From positions 24,114 through 88,113 of the forward strand of contig CAVSVP010000021.1 of assembly GCA_963731125.1 (NCBI GenBank): a DNA stretch of 64,000 nucleotides. The letters run 5' to 3'. The translations under genes and the position numbers were made by a program. Below, piece after piece: positions 34,558 to 43,552 of the stretch. This DNA comes from CAVSVP01 sp963731125. GTDB lineage: Bacteria; Pseudomonadota; Gammaproteobacteria; Competibacterales; Competibacteraceae. Position 1 is the first letter of the stretch, and each line of letters starts with the position of its first letter. The notes beneath the pieces are model-generated. The model made no database searches, had not been told where the DNA came from, and saw only the letters and a list, made by a program, of their open reading frames with translations.

Positions 34558-34989
34558 ATGAACGAACATTTTGAGAACCCATTCTCTGACGAAATCCGTG
34601 CGTTGTTGAAACGGGTGCAGAACATTGCCGTAGTAGGCCTCTCCGCTTCACCCTTGCGACCCAGTCATGGAGTAGCCAAGGCTTTACAGGGTTTTGGTTA
34701 CCGGGTTTTTCCGGTGAATCCTGGTGTGGAATCTGTCCTCGGGGAGCAAGCTTATCCCACTTTAAACACCGTGCCCGAGCGTGTTGATTTAGTCGATGTC
34801 TTTCGGGCTCCTAAGCATGTCGCAGGTATTATAGAGGAGTGTCTTGCTCTCAATTTACCCGCTCTATGGCTTCAAGATGGCGTTATTGACGAGGTGGCTG
34901 CGTTACGGGCCAAAGGGGCTGGTATGCAGGTCGTAATGAACCGCTGCGTCTATCGAGATTATACGCAGCTTGTGTTAGATCGCGCCTGA
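34558..34989 (+). CDS. CoA-binding domain protein (YccU-like)
   Basis: 143-aa protein with a Rossmann-like CoA-binding fold: VQNIAVVGLSASPLRPSHGVAKALQ, then FPVNPGVESVLGEQAYPTL, VDVFRAPKHVAGI and LWLQDGV. This is the succinyl-CoA-synthetase-like CoA_binding_2 family with unknown cellular role. An earlier ATG at 34537 is in frame; 34558 was chosen by similarity of length. Confidence 0.85.
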   Translation: MNEHFENPFSDEIRALLKRVQNIAVVGLSASPLRPSHGVAKALQGFGYRVFPVNPGVESVLGEQAYPTLNTVPERVDLVDVFRAPKHVAGIIEECLALNLPALWLQDGVIDEVAALRAKGAGMQVVMNRCVYRDYTQLVLDRA

Positions 34990-35088
34990 GTTTCTCAATT
35001 GACCTTGACAGGGAATCCTCAAGAGCGCAACACACTGTCAGCAAGCCGCCGAAGAGGGACAAAATTTGCTAACCAGGACGACAATGCC

Positions 35089-36660
35089 ATGACTGAATAC
35101 GAGCAACCAATTGAGCACCGGTTAAAGTTACGTAATACCCAATTGTCTGATTACGAGGATATCCGAGAAATTATGAATCTCGTCTATCCAACCATGCAGG
35201 GTGCCTGGACCAAGCAGCAGTTTGCCTCCCAGCTTGCCCGCTTTCCCGAAGGACAAATTTGCATCGAGGACAACGGCAAGGTAGTTGCCGCTGCCATCAG
35301 CCTGATTGTCGATTATTCTCGCTACGGTGACCGTCATACCTACGAAGAAATCACCGGTAGCGGCTATCTCACGACCCATGATCCTAGCGGCGATACGCTT
35401 TATGGAGTCGATCTCTTTGTGCATCCTGAGTACCGCAATCTGCGGTTAGGCCGACGCCTTTACGATGCCCGCAAGGAACTGTGCGAAAATCTCAATCTGC
35501 GCGCTATCGTTGTCGGTGGACGTATTCCAGGCTATGGCAAATATTCCCAGGAAATGACGCCTCAGCATTACGTAGAACTGGTTAAGGCTAGGGAGCTGGT
35601 GGATCCCATCCTGACCTTCCAACTGGCCAATGACTTTCATGTGCGCAAGGTGCTTATCGGTTATTTGCCGGAGGACACAGAATCCAAAGCCTACGCGACC
35701 TTACTTGAATGGCTAAACATTTATTATGAAGAAAAAGAACCTTTGATCGGTGGACGTAAATCCTTAGTACGGGTAGGAGCGGTGCAATGGCAGATGCGCC
35801 CGCTGCATTCTCTCACTGATTTGCTACAACAGGTGGAGTTTTTTGTTGATGCTGTGGCCGGCTATCAGGCCGATATTATTTTATTTCCTGAATTTTTTAA
35901 TGTCCCGTTGATGGCCCAGTTCAACCAGGGTAATCCCGCTGAGGCAGTGCGGAAACTGGCCGAATATACCGAACCGGTGCGTCAGGAGATGGTGCGCCTT
36001 GCGCTAGCCTATAACGTGAATATCATTGCCGGCAGCATGCCGGAGTATCAAAATAATACCTTGCATAATGTTTGTTACTTATGCCGTCGAGATGGCAGCT
36101 GGGATAAACAGTACAAGCTTCATATTACTCCTGATGAGGATGCCTATTGGGGGCTCAAGGGCGGCAATGACCTTAAAGTATTCGAACTCGACGTGGGTAA
36201 AATTGGTATTTTAGTGTGTTACGATGTCGAGTTTCCCGAGTTGCCCCGGCTACTAGCAGAACAGGGCATGCAAATGTTGTTCGTGCCCTTCTGGACGGAT
36301 ACCAAAAATGCGTATCTACGGGTGCGTCGCTGTGCCCAGGCGCGGGCCATTGAAAACGAGTGTTATGTGATCATGTCCGGTAGCGTGGGCAATTTACCCA
36401 ACGTTGAAAACATGGACATCCAATATTCCCAGGCCGCTGTTTTTACGCCTTCAGATTTCGCTTTTCCTCATGATGCGATCGCTGCCGAGGCAACACCTAA
36501 CACGGAAATGACGTTAATCATCGATTTGGCTCTGGACAACCTGAAAGAGTTGCGCACTCATGGTAGTGTCCGTAATTTTCGCGATCGGCGCTTAGATCTA
36601 TACCAAGTCAACTGGCTGGGCAAGCCGCAACGGCCGAAATCGGAGGAAAGAACTCTTTAA
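35089..36660 (+). CDS. GNAT acetyltransferase fused to carbon-nitrogen hydrolase
   Basis: 523-aa two-domain enzyme. Residues about 1-215 are a GNAT fold (LYGVDLFVHPEYRNLRLGRRLYDAR). About 225-515 is a nitrilase-superfamily amidase, with catalytic Glu in ILFPEFFN, Lys in WDKQYKLHITPDE and Cys in ILVCYDVEFPE. Such fusions are widespread but their substrate is not known. The start at 35089 (MTEYEQPIEHRL) begins just before the GNAT domain; an upstream TTG start is rejected. Confidence 0.9.
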   Translation: MTEYEQPIEHRLKLRNTQLSDYEDIREIMNLVYPTMQGAWTKQQFASQLARFPEGQICIEDNGKVVAAAISLIVDYSRYGDRHTYEEITGSGYLTTHDPSGDTLYGVDLFVHPEYRNLRLGRRLYDARKELCENLNLRAIVVGGRIPGYGKYSQEMTPQHYVELVKARELVDPILTFQLANDFHVRKVLIGYLPEDTESKAYATLLEWLNIYYEEKEPLIGGRKSLVRVGAVQWQMRPLHSLTDLLQQVEFFVDAVAGYQADIILFPEFFNVPLMAQFNQGNPAEAVRKLAEYTEPVRQEMVRLALAYNVNIIAGSMPEYQNNTLHNVCYLCRRDGSWDKQYKLHITPDEDAYWGLKGGNDLKVFELDVGKIGILVCYDVEFPELPRLLAEQGMQMLFVPFWTDTKNAYLRVRRCAQARAIENECYVIMSGSVGNLPNVENMDIQYSQAAVFTPSDFAFPHDAIAAEATPNTEMTLIIDLALDNLKELRTHGSVRNFRDRRLDLYQVNWLGKPQRPKSEERTL

Positions 36661-36694
36661 GACGGAGTCAGCGGCATCATGTGAAATTCACCCT

Positions 36695-37525
36695 ATGAAG
36701 CTACACTTCGTCAAAATGCACGGCCTGGGCAACGACTTCGTGCTATTAAACGGCATTGCTCAAAAAGTGCGGTTGAGTCCAGAGCGAATTCGTGCCCTTG
36801 CGGATCGTCATTTGGGGATAGGCTATGATCAGCTTTTACTAGTGGAAGCTTCCACATTACCAGATGTGGACTTTCGCTATCGAATTTTTAATGCCGATGG
36901 CAGTGAAGTGGAACAGTGTGGTAACGGTGCACGCTGTTTTGCCCGTTTTGTGCGGGAACAGAGTCTTATCGCGCGGGATGAAATGCGGGTAGAGACAGCT
37001 GGAGGTGTTATCCAGCTCCGAATCGAAGCGGATGGTCAGGTTACGGTCGATATGGGGCGGCCGCGTCTGGAGCCCATTGATATTCCTTTTGTTGCTGAGA
37101 TTAGGCGCAGCCGTTATGCTATCAACGTAGGGCATCAGCACTTTGAAATTGGCGCCGTCTCCATGGGTAATCCGCATGCCGTGCTGGAGGTGGATGACGT
37201 GAAAAACGCTCCAGTGGCGAGCCTGGGACCGCTCCTGGAGCGTCACGAGCGATTTCCCAGACGTGTTAATGTCGGATTTATGGAAGTGGTGACGCGTAAT
37301 CACATCCGCTTGCGGGTTTTTGAGCGGGGTGTGGGTGAAACGATGGCCTGTGGTTCCGGAGCCTGTGCCGCCTTGGTGGTCGGGCGAGAACAAGGATTGT
37401 TGGAGGAATCAGTCAGGGTCGATTTGTGTGGTGGGAGTCTATGGGTCCGTTGGCAAGGCGGAAACGCTTCGGTAACCATGACCGGCCCTGCGATTCGGAT
37501 TTTTGAAGGATGGATTGAGCAATGA
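36695..37525 (+). CDS. dapF: Diaminopimelate epimerase
   Basis: Converts LL- to meso-diaminopimelate for lysine and peptidoglycan synthesis. 276 aa. The two catalytic cysteines are C75 (EQCGNGARC) and C219 (TMACGSGACA), with HGLGNDFVLL at the start. The stop overlaps the start of the DUF484 gene by four bases. This order, dapF-DUF484-xerC, is common in gammaproteobacteria. Confidence 0.97.
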   Translation: MKLHFVKMHGLGNDFVLLNGIAQKVRLSPERIRALADRHLGIGYDQLLLVEASTLPDVDFRYRIFNADGSEVEQCGNGARCFARFVREQSLIARDEMRVETAGGVIQLRIEADGQVTVDMGRPRLEPIDIPFVAEIRRSRYAINVGHQHFEIGAVSMGNPHAVLEVDDVKNAPVASLGPLLERHERFPRRVNVGFMEVVTRNHIRLRVFERGVGETMACGSGACAALVVGREQGLLEESVRVDLCGGSLWVRWQGGNASVTMTGPAIRIFEGWIEQ

Positions 37526-38271
37526 GCGAGCAGCAAAAGCCAAGCCGGGCTCTCAGGGAAGCAGAGCAGGCAATTGTAAAGTATTTGCGTAACCATCCCG
37601 ATTTTTTCAATCGGCACCTGGACTTAGTAGAGACGCTACGGATTCCACATTCATGTAAACCGGCGCTGTCTCTACTGGAGCGTCAATTGTTGCTGCTGCG
37701 ACAACGCAACGCCCAGTTGCGCAAAAAACTTCAGGAGCTCATGGCGGTGGCCCGGGATAATGCGCAGTTGGTAGCTCGCTTGCAACGTCTGATATTGGTG
37801 TTGATTGAAGCAAGGAAGTTACAGGACATGCTTTACGGCATCAAAGAAGTGCTTCGTAAAGAATTTAAAGCCGATGCGATGGCGTTACGCCTGACAGCGC
37901 AGTCGGTAGAGACAGACTTACCAAAGGAAGCATTTTTATCCCCGCCAGCACAGCTTCTTTTTGAACCGCTGCTACGCTCAGAACAACCCTTGTGCGGTCG
38001 ACTGACTCAGGAGCAAATACAGGCGCTATTCGGTGAAACCAAACTCCGTATCGCTTCCATTGCCCTGGTGCCGCTTCAAGGATTAGACTGGTGCGGTTTA
38101 TTGGCTGTCGGCAGCCGGGATGAACAACGCTTTTACCCCGGTATGGGTACCCTGTTTTTAAGGGCCATGGGCGAGTTAATCAGTCATGCGCTTGACATCC
38201 ACCTGCGTTCGTTCCATGAACCCTGCACTCATCCCCCTTCCACCCCATGCCTCAAGGAAAAAACAGAATAA
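37522..38271 (+). CDS. DUF484 (GAF-like) protein
   Basis: 249 aa. N-terminal IVKYLRNHPDFFNRHLDLVETLRIPHS is the DUF484 signature. A helical, coiled-coil segment (LLERQLLLLRQRNAQLRKKLQEL) follows, then a GAF-like domain. Function is unknown. Overlaps dapF by four bases and xerC by one base. Confidence 0.9.
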   Translation: MSEQQKPSRALREAEQAIVKYLRNHPDFFNRHLDLVETLRIPHSCKPALSLLERQLLLLRQRNAQLRKKLQELMAVARDNAQLVARLQRLILVLIEARKLQDMLYGIKEVLRKEFKADAMALRLTAQSVETDLPKEAFLSPPAQLLFEPLLRSEQPLCGRLTQEQIQALFGETKLRIASIALVPLQGLDWCGLLAVGSRDEQRFYPGMGTLFLRAMGELISHALDIHLRSFHEPCTHPPSTPCLKEKTE

Positions 38272-39170
38272 TGAACACCGCTCGGGAGATTTGGCTGGAA
38301 CGCTATCTCCAGCATCTACTCAGGGAGCGTTGCTTGACCAAGGCCACGGTAGATAGTTATTGCCGTGACATAATGGTTTTCAGTGAGTTTTGCGCTACTC
38401 AGGGTATTACGACTTGGCAGGAAGTTAAGGTGCAGCATGTGCGTATGTTTATTGCTGTAAGGCACCGCACCGGATCGTCTGGACCCAGTTTACAGCGCAT
38501 GCTTTCTGCTTTGCGGGGCTTGTTTCGCTATTTATTGCGCGAAAACCAAGTTATCGTCAATCCTGCCCAGGCGTTACGCGCCCCGAAGAGCCGGCGTAAA
38601 TTGCCGGGAACATTAGATGTTGATCAGGTAGCCGGCTTATTAGATTGTTTTCCAGCAGATATCCTTGAGGTTCGTGATCATGCGATGTTAGAACTACTGT
38701 ACTCGTCAGGTTTGCGGTTAGCTGAGCTGGTGTCGCTACAGCTTAAAGATTTGGACTTGCCGGACGCCAGCGTAAGGGTATCTGGTAAAGGCAATAAAAC
38801 TCGACTGTTACCGGTAGGCTCCCAGGCCTGTAAAGTACTTCAGCACTGGCTTTGGCAGCGCAGCACGTTGGCTAAACCCGAAGAAGACGCCGTATTTGTC
38901 AGCCGTCTAGGGTATGCGCTGACGCCGCGCGCCGTGCAGCAACGGTTTGTCCGCTGGGCTCTGCGGCAAGGCGTTCCGGAACATTTGCACCCCCATCTGC
39001 TGCGTCATTCTTTCGCCAGTCACTTGTTAGAATCCAGTGGCGATCTGCGCGCCGTTCAGGAATTGCTGGGACATGCCGATATTAATACGACGCAGATTTA
39101 TACTCATTTGGACTTTCAGCATCTGGCAAAGGTATATGACGCAGCCCATCCTCGGGCAAAGCACCGCTAG
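38271..39170 (+). CDS. xerC: Site-specific tyrosine recombinase XerC
   Basis: Resolves chromosome dimers at dif together with XerD. 299 aa. Catalytic residues are R149 (SGLRLAELV), H242 and R245 (HLLRHSFASH), the histidine of LLGHADI, and Y277 (TTQIYTHLDF). The start at 38271 overlaps the DUF484 stop. The 3' end overlaps engB tail to tail by four bases. Confidence 0.96.
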   Translation: MNTAREIWLERYLQHLLRERCLTKATVDSYCRDIMVFSEFCATQGITTWQEVKVQHVRMFIAVRHRTGSSGPSLQRMLSALRGLFRYLLRENQVIVNPAQALRAPKSRRKLPGTLDVDQVAGLLDCFPADILEVRDHAMLELLYSSGLRLAELVSLQLKDLDLPDASVRVSGKGNKTRLLPVGSQACKVLQHWLWQRSTLAKPEEDAVFVSRLGYALTPRAVQQRFVRWALRQGVPEHLHPHLLRHSFASHLLESSGDLRAVQELLGHADINTTQIYTHLDFQHLAKVYDAAHPRAKHR

Positions 39171-39775
39171 CCGGAATCATCATATCCCAACCACTCATCC
39201 AGTTTAGCACGGGCTTCTGCCGTACCTGTGTCTTTGAGCGCTGAGAATAACTGGATGCTGGCATAGGGAAACTGCTGGCTCAGAAAGGATTTTGCCTGTT
39301 GCAGGTTTGCTAGCGCGGCGCCACGCTTAAATTTGTCCGCCTTAGTGAGCAAAATATGGCTGGGCAGTTTCCGGTGTTGGCACCAAGTCAGCATCTGCAG
39401 GTCTAGAGCGGTAAATGGATGACGCAGGTCCATCAGGAGAAAAAGACCACAGAGGGCCTTGCGCACGTTAAGGTAACGGGGAAGATGGGTTTGCCAATGG
39501 CGGCGAATCGTCTCTGGCACTTTAGCATAGCCGTAACCGGGTAGGTCAACGAGGCGATGGTCAGGATCTATTTGAAAAAAATTGATCATTTGAGTGCGCC
39601 CAGGAAGTTTGCTAATGCGAGCCAACGTTTTTTGCTGAGTGATAGTATTCAAGGCACTGGATTTGCCTGCATTGGAACGTCCGGCAAAGGCCACCTCACG
39701 TCCTTGGTCGGGTGGCAATTGGCTAAGCTTATGGACGCTAATCATAAAGTGGGCTGTATGATACCGATTGTACAT
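39167..39775 (-). CDS. engB: Ribosome biogenesis GTPase EngB (YihA/YsxC)
   Basis: Essential GTPase for large-subunit assembly. 202 aa with G1 GRSNAGKSSALN, G2 threonine in PGRTQMINFF, G3 LVDLPGYGYAKV and G4 LLTKADKF. The start (MYNRYHTAHF) aligns with the E. coli protein. It is divergent from the cytochrome c4 gene with a 210-bp gap. Confidence 0.95.
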   Translation of the reverse strand: MYNRYHTAHFMISVHKLSQLPPDQGREVAFAGRSNAGKSSALNTITQQKTLARISKLPGRTQMINFFQIDPDHRLVDLPGYGYAKVPETIRRHWQTHLPRYLNVRKALCGLFLLMDLRHPFTALDLQMLTWCQHRKLPSHILLTKADKFKRGAALANLQQAKSFLSQQFPYASIQLFSALKDTGTAEARAKLDEWLGYDDSG

Positions 39776-39985
39776 AGAATGCTAACATTCCGCTTCAAAA
39801 GCAAGATTGACTCGCCGGCATGGTTATTGAACGTCAGAGGCGAAACTGGTATATAAAAAAGCTTTCTTTTTGCCAGTTGCGTGCAACGGCAGTACCGATT
39901 TCCTAAACTAATAACACCAATACTTTCATAGCCTGTCTAGTCTGAATACGATTAGAATTAATAACGGTACAGGAGTCTTTCCAAT

Positions 39986-40597
39986 ATGAAAAACTTGTTT
40001 GCAATCGCTGTGACGTTAGCTCTGTTCGGTTTTACGGCCACGGTGCTAGCCGCCGGCGATGTTGCCGCCGGCAAGCAAAAATCCACTTCCTGCGCCACCT
40101 GTCACAACGCTGACGGCAATAGTACTAATGGTGAATGGCCGAAACTGGCCGGTCAATATCCAGTCTATCTGGTTAAACAGCTTAACAACTTCAAAGCTGG
40201 AGAACGCGTTAATGCGATTATGAACGGCATGGCCGCGCCCTTGAGTGAACAGGACATGGAGGACTTGGCTGCCTATTACGTCGCCCAAACCATTACTCCC
40301 GGTGAGGCTAATCCGGATTTAGTGGAACTCGGTAAATCCATCTATCGCGGAGGTAATCTGAATTCCGGAGTCTCCGCTTGCATCGGCTGTCACGGCCCTA
40401 CAGGAGATGGCAATCCGGCTGCTGGTTTTCCCTCCTTAGCGGCGCAGCATGCGCAGTACATTGAGACTCAACTTAAAGTTTTCCGTTCCATGCAACGAGC
40501 CAATGATCCTGGACAAATGATGCGTAATATTGCCGGCAAGATGACAGATCAAGAGATTCAGGCGGTGGCTTCTTATATCCAGGGTTTGCGAAAATAG
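39986..40597 (+). CDS. Diheme cytochrome c4
   Basis: Periplasmic electron carrier to terminal oxidases. 203 aa with a signal peptide ending ATVLAAG and two heme sites, CATCH (36-40) and CIGCH (132-136). The two halves are repeats of a class I cytochrome c fold. Depends on the ccm system encoded nearby for heme attachment. It is placed between engB and dsbA, a classic gammaproteobacterial order. Confidence 0.93.
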   Translation: MKNLFAIAVTLALFGFTATVLAAGDVAAGKQKSTSCATCHNADGNSTNGEWPKLAGQYPVYLVKQLNNFKAGERVNAIMNGMAAPLSEQDMEDLAAYYVAQTITPGEANPDLVELGKSIYRGGNLNSGVSACIGCHGPTGDGNPAAGFPSLAAQHAQYIETQLKVFRSMQRANDPGQMMRNIAGKMTDQEIQAVASYIQGLRK

Positions 40598-40634
40598 CCT
40601 TAACAAGGAAGAGAGGTCAATAAGAATGCCTGAG

Positions 40635-40662
40635 AAGGGTGGTCTTCCGGCCACCCTTTTTT
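40635..40662 (+). terminator. Rho-independent terminator after cytochrome c4
   Basis: AAGGGTGG pairs with CCACCCTT around an 8-base loop, followed by a run of T. It lies about 40 bp after the stop codon. Confidence 0.85.
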
Positions 40663-40821
40663 CGTAACGTCTAAAATTATTGATTAAAGTAAAACTAACC
40701 ATCGAATTCTCGATCGAAAGGCAGGCGTGCTGTTATAGGGTAGAAACTTAAGGCAAACGTAAAATGCTAATATCGTGCTTGTTCCGTTTCAGGAAGCGCA
40801 TAATTATATGAGAGGTAACTT

Positions 40822-41466
40822 ATGAACCAGGTGTTGCGCTTAGTGATGGCCATTCTGCTTATCCTGTCGTGGCTTCCTATGATTGCCTGTGCCGAGGAGC
40901 ACTCCGACTTTCAAGAAGATACCGATTACCGGCGTCTCGAAACTCCGGTTTCCACTGCCACGGATGATAAAGTTGAAGTGGTTGAGGCTTTTTGGTATGG
41001 CTGTGGTCACTGCTACCGCCTAGAGCCGGTTATTGAAGAGTGGTTGAAAAACAAACCGGATAATGTGGAATTTGTGCGCATTCCGGCGGTGCTGGGAAGT
41101 AATTGGGAGCCCCATGCTCGCGCTTACTATACTGCTGAGGTATTGGGCGTCTTAGACAACATCCACAAACCGCTCATGGATGCCATTCATCTACAAAAGC
41201 GCTCGTTGTTCAACGAAAACCAATTAGCAGAGTTCTTTGCTGAACATGGTGTAGATAAGAAAGCGTTTTTTAAAGCCTATAATTCTTTTGAAGTGGAAAC
41301 TCGGTTACAGCGTTCTCAGCAATTGATAAGACGTTACAGAATTCAAGGAGTACCTGCCATTATTGTCAATGGAAAGTACGTGACGAATGGTACAATGGCC
41401 GGCTCAGTTCCGAGAATGTTTGAAGTTGTCAATTATCTGGTTGAAAAGGAAAGTGAAAAAGGGTGA
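40822..41466 (+). CDS. dsbA: Thiol:disulfide interchange protein DsbA
   Basis: Periplasmic oxidase that forms disulfides in exported proteins. 214 aa, signal peptide (LRLVMAILLILSWLPMIACA), active site FWYGCGHCYRLEP (C61, C64) and the cis-proline in GVPAIIVNGKY. It is followed at 12 bp by the EEP-family gene. Could serve the cytochrome c and Chp/pilus proteins, which is inference. Confidence 0.94.
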   Translation: MNQVLRLVMAILLILSWLPMIACAEEHSDFQEDTDYRRLETPVSTATDDKVEVVEAFWYGCGHCYRLEPVIEEWLKNKPDNVEFVRIPAVLGSNWEPHARAYYTAEVLGVLDNIHKPLMDAIHLQKRSLFNENQLAEFFAEHGVDKKAFFKAYNSFEVETRLQRSQQLIRRYRIQGVPAIIVNGKYVTNGTMAGSVPRMFEVVNYLVEKESEKG

Positions 41467-41478
41467 AACGAAGGAATC

Positions 41479-42309
41479 ATGGGTGCTTTATCAAAAGCTC
41501 TGAGCGGCGAACACAGAACTTATTTAGGGTTTGCGGATAGATCCTGGATGGATAGTCAGCGCCTGCGACTTCTAAGCTATAACATTCAAGCTGGACTATC
41601 CACAAGTAAATATTCTCATTATCTGACAAGAAGTTGGCAACATGTCATACCGGTGCCATCGCGGATGGAAAATTTGGATGGGATTGCTGAGGTAATCCAA
41701 GACTACGACATTGTGGGGCTACAAGAAGTCGACACTGGCAGTTTGCGGAGTGGTTTTGTAAATCAAGTTAAATACTTAGCAAATCGTGGCGGTTTTCATT
41801 ACGTCTTCGATCAGGCAAACCGCCGCATCGGCGTCATTTCCCAACACAGTAACGCGGTGTTGAGTCGAATCCGACCGACCTGTATCGAAGAATATAAACT
41901 GCCCGGTATTCCAGGGCGAGGCGTATTGCGGGTATGTTTTGGAAAAGGCGTAGAGCCTCTGCATATATTTATTGTGCATTTGGCTTTAGGAAAACGCGGC
42001 CGACTACGCCAAATTGATTTTTTGGCTGACGTCATCAGAGATTATCGCCACGTGATCGTAATGGGAGATCTCAATTGCCGTTCTGACGGACGAGAAATGC
42101 AAGTGTTGCTTAAATCGGCTAACCTCTGTGAACCCAAAGCTGGGTTACATACGTTTCCCAGTTGGCGTCCGAATCGTCAGTTGGACCACATTCTAGTGTC
42201 CCCCCCCATTCGAGTGGAAGAGGTATCTGTGCTGGCCCATACTTTTTCCGATCATCGTCCCATTGCTATGCAGGTTATTGTTCCACGACAAGCGTGCCTT
42301 ATGGCATAA
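41479..42309 (+). CDS. Endonuclease/exonuclease/phosphatase-family protein
   Basis: 276-aa metal-dependent phosphodiesterase fold. Motifs are LLSYNIQAG, IVGLQEVDTG, IFIVHLALG, VIVMGDLNCRSD and FSDHRPIAM with the catalytic histidine. No signal peptide is visible. Its position after dsbA is conserved in gammaproteobacteria. An internal ATG at 41548 is an alternative start, but 41479 has AAGGAA upstream. Confidence 0.88.
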   Translation: MGALSKALSGEHRTYLGFADRSWMDSQRLRLLSYNIQAGLSTSKYSHYLTRSWQHVIPVPSRMENLDGIAEVIQDYDIVGLQEVDTGSLRSGFVNQVKYLANRGGFHYVFDQANRRIGVISQHSNAVLSRIRPTCIEEYKLPGIPGRGVLRVCFGKGVEPLHIFIVHLALGKRGRLRQIDFLADVIRDYRHVIVMGDLNCRSDGREMQVLLKSANLCEPKAGLHTFPSWRPNRQLDHILVSPPIRVEEVSVLAHTFSDHRPIAMQVIVPRQACLMA

Positions 42310-42346
42310 CAATCGTCTTGGAGCAGATCGAGTCGCAGAGCGAGTC

Positions 42347-43225
42347 ATGTGGGAATTGCTTAGTGAACGCATAAGCGCAGCCACAGGTTGCACTTTTAGC
42401 ATCCAGTCCAGCCGCCCGGTGAGCGGCGGCTGTATTAATACGGCCTATCGGTTGCAGGGCAAAAGTCAAGACTATTTTGTTAAATTGAACGCTGCTCAAA
42501 AATTGCCGATGTTCGAGGCGGAGGCAGCGGGGCTGTTGGAGATCGACAAAACCGAAACCATTAAGGTACCAAAGCCAATTTGCTGGGGCAAAATAGCCCA
42601 ACAATCCTATTTGGTTTTGGAATATTTATCGTTAAGCGACCCCAATGATAGGACCATGGAAATTTTAGGCAGGCAATTGGCGGTTTTGCATAGTGCCGTG
42701 CAGCCCTATTTTGGATGGCATCTTGACAATACAATTGGCTCAACGCCTCAGGTCAATAACCCTTGCCGGGACTGGGTAGAGTTTTGGCGTCAATATCGAT
42801 TGGGTTATCAGTTGGATTTGGCCATCAATCATGGTTATGGGGATCGTTTGCAAGGTAAGGGTGAACGACTTTTGGCAGGTTTTGCTGGCTTTTTTCAAGG
42901 TTACTGGGGGACTCCTTCGCTGGTGCATGGAGATCTATGGGCGGGTAATGTGGCCAGTCATACCAAAAATGCGCCTGTTATTTTTGATCCCGCCGTGTAT
43001 TACGGGGATCGGGAAACGGATTTAGCGATGACGGAGTTATTCGGTGGATTTTCACCCCGGTTTTACAGGGCGTATCAAGAAAGCTCCGCACTGGATCATG
43101 GTTATCGAGTGCGCCGTACTTTGTATAATTTATATCATATCCTTAATCATCTAAATCTCTTCGGTCAAGGCTATTTGACTCGGGCTGAACGCATGATGGA
43201 TACTTTGCTCGCAGAGCTTGCCTGA
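42347..43225 (+). CDS. Fructosamine kinase-family protein
   Basis: 292 aa. Aminoglycoside phosphotransferase-like kinase fold of the FN3K group, which phosphorylates glycated amines to trigger deglycation. Seen are SGGCINTAYRL, YFVKLN, the catalytic HGDLWAGNV and FDPAVYYGDRETDLAM. The start at 42347 (MWELLSERI) follows the family N-terminus; the open frame overlaps the upstream gene further 5'. Confidence 0.88.
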   Translation: MWELLSERISAATGCTFSIQSSRPVSGGCINTAYRLQGKSQDYFVKLNAAQKLPMFEAEAAGLLEIDKTETIKVPKPICWGKIAQQSYLVLEYLSLSDPNDRTMEILGRQLAVLHSAVQPYFGWHLDNTIGSTPQVNNPCRDWVEFWRQYRLGYQLDLAINHGYGDRLQGKGERLLAGFAGFFQGYWGTPSLVHGDLWAGNVASHTKNAPVIFDPAVYYGDRETDLAMTELFGGFSPRFYRAYQESSALDHGYRVRRTLYNLYHILNHLNLFGQGYLTRAERMMDTLLAELA

Positions 43226-43552
43226 ACCCGCTGCTTATTAGCGGTCGTCGCTAAAAGACTCAGTAGGGACCAAAGCGGACTCACAAGGGCCAAAGATGAC
43301 CACTGAGGATAGTTGCTTCAATAAGATCATCTATCAATGAGAAAAAACTAAAGCGGCATCAATATTGCATTAGTACTTTATGCCCTGCGTTAATCGGGCG
43401 AAAAACTTTGCATGTAATCAATCATAGAGTAGGAAAGACGTGGGTATGATTGGCAATTACCTTGGCTTCGTAAAGTGAAATCATTATCATAAAACGTATA
43501 GGGCGGTTCGGAACATAACGTACTGTAGCGTACTAAAGGGACGGAGTACTGC
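43226..43552. other. 327-bp promoter region of chemosensory operon
   Basis: No coding signal. It holds the promoter described at 43462-43490, plus a short inverted repeat after the preceding gene (GCTTATTAGCGG region). AGGGACGGAG precedes the first gene of the operon. Confidence 0.5.
43462..43490 (+). promoter_or_regulatory. Putative sigma-70 promoter of chemosensory operon
   Basis: TTGGCT, 17-base spacer, TATCAT; four and five matches to the consensus hexamers. It lies 63 bp before the ATG of the first gene. Confidence 0.45.

Noticed and set aside
43451..43466. Sigma-54-like element TGGCAATTACCTTGG before the chemosensory operon
   Set aside because: Spacing is right, but the invariant GC of the -12 element is GG here. 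A better sigma-70 match overlaps it.
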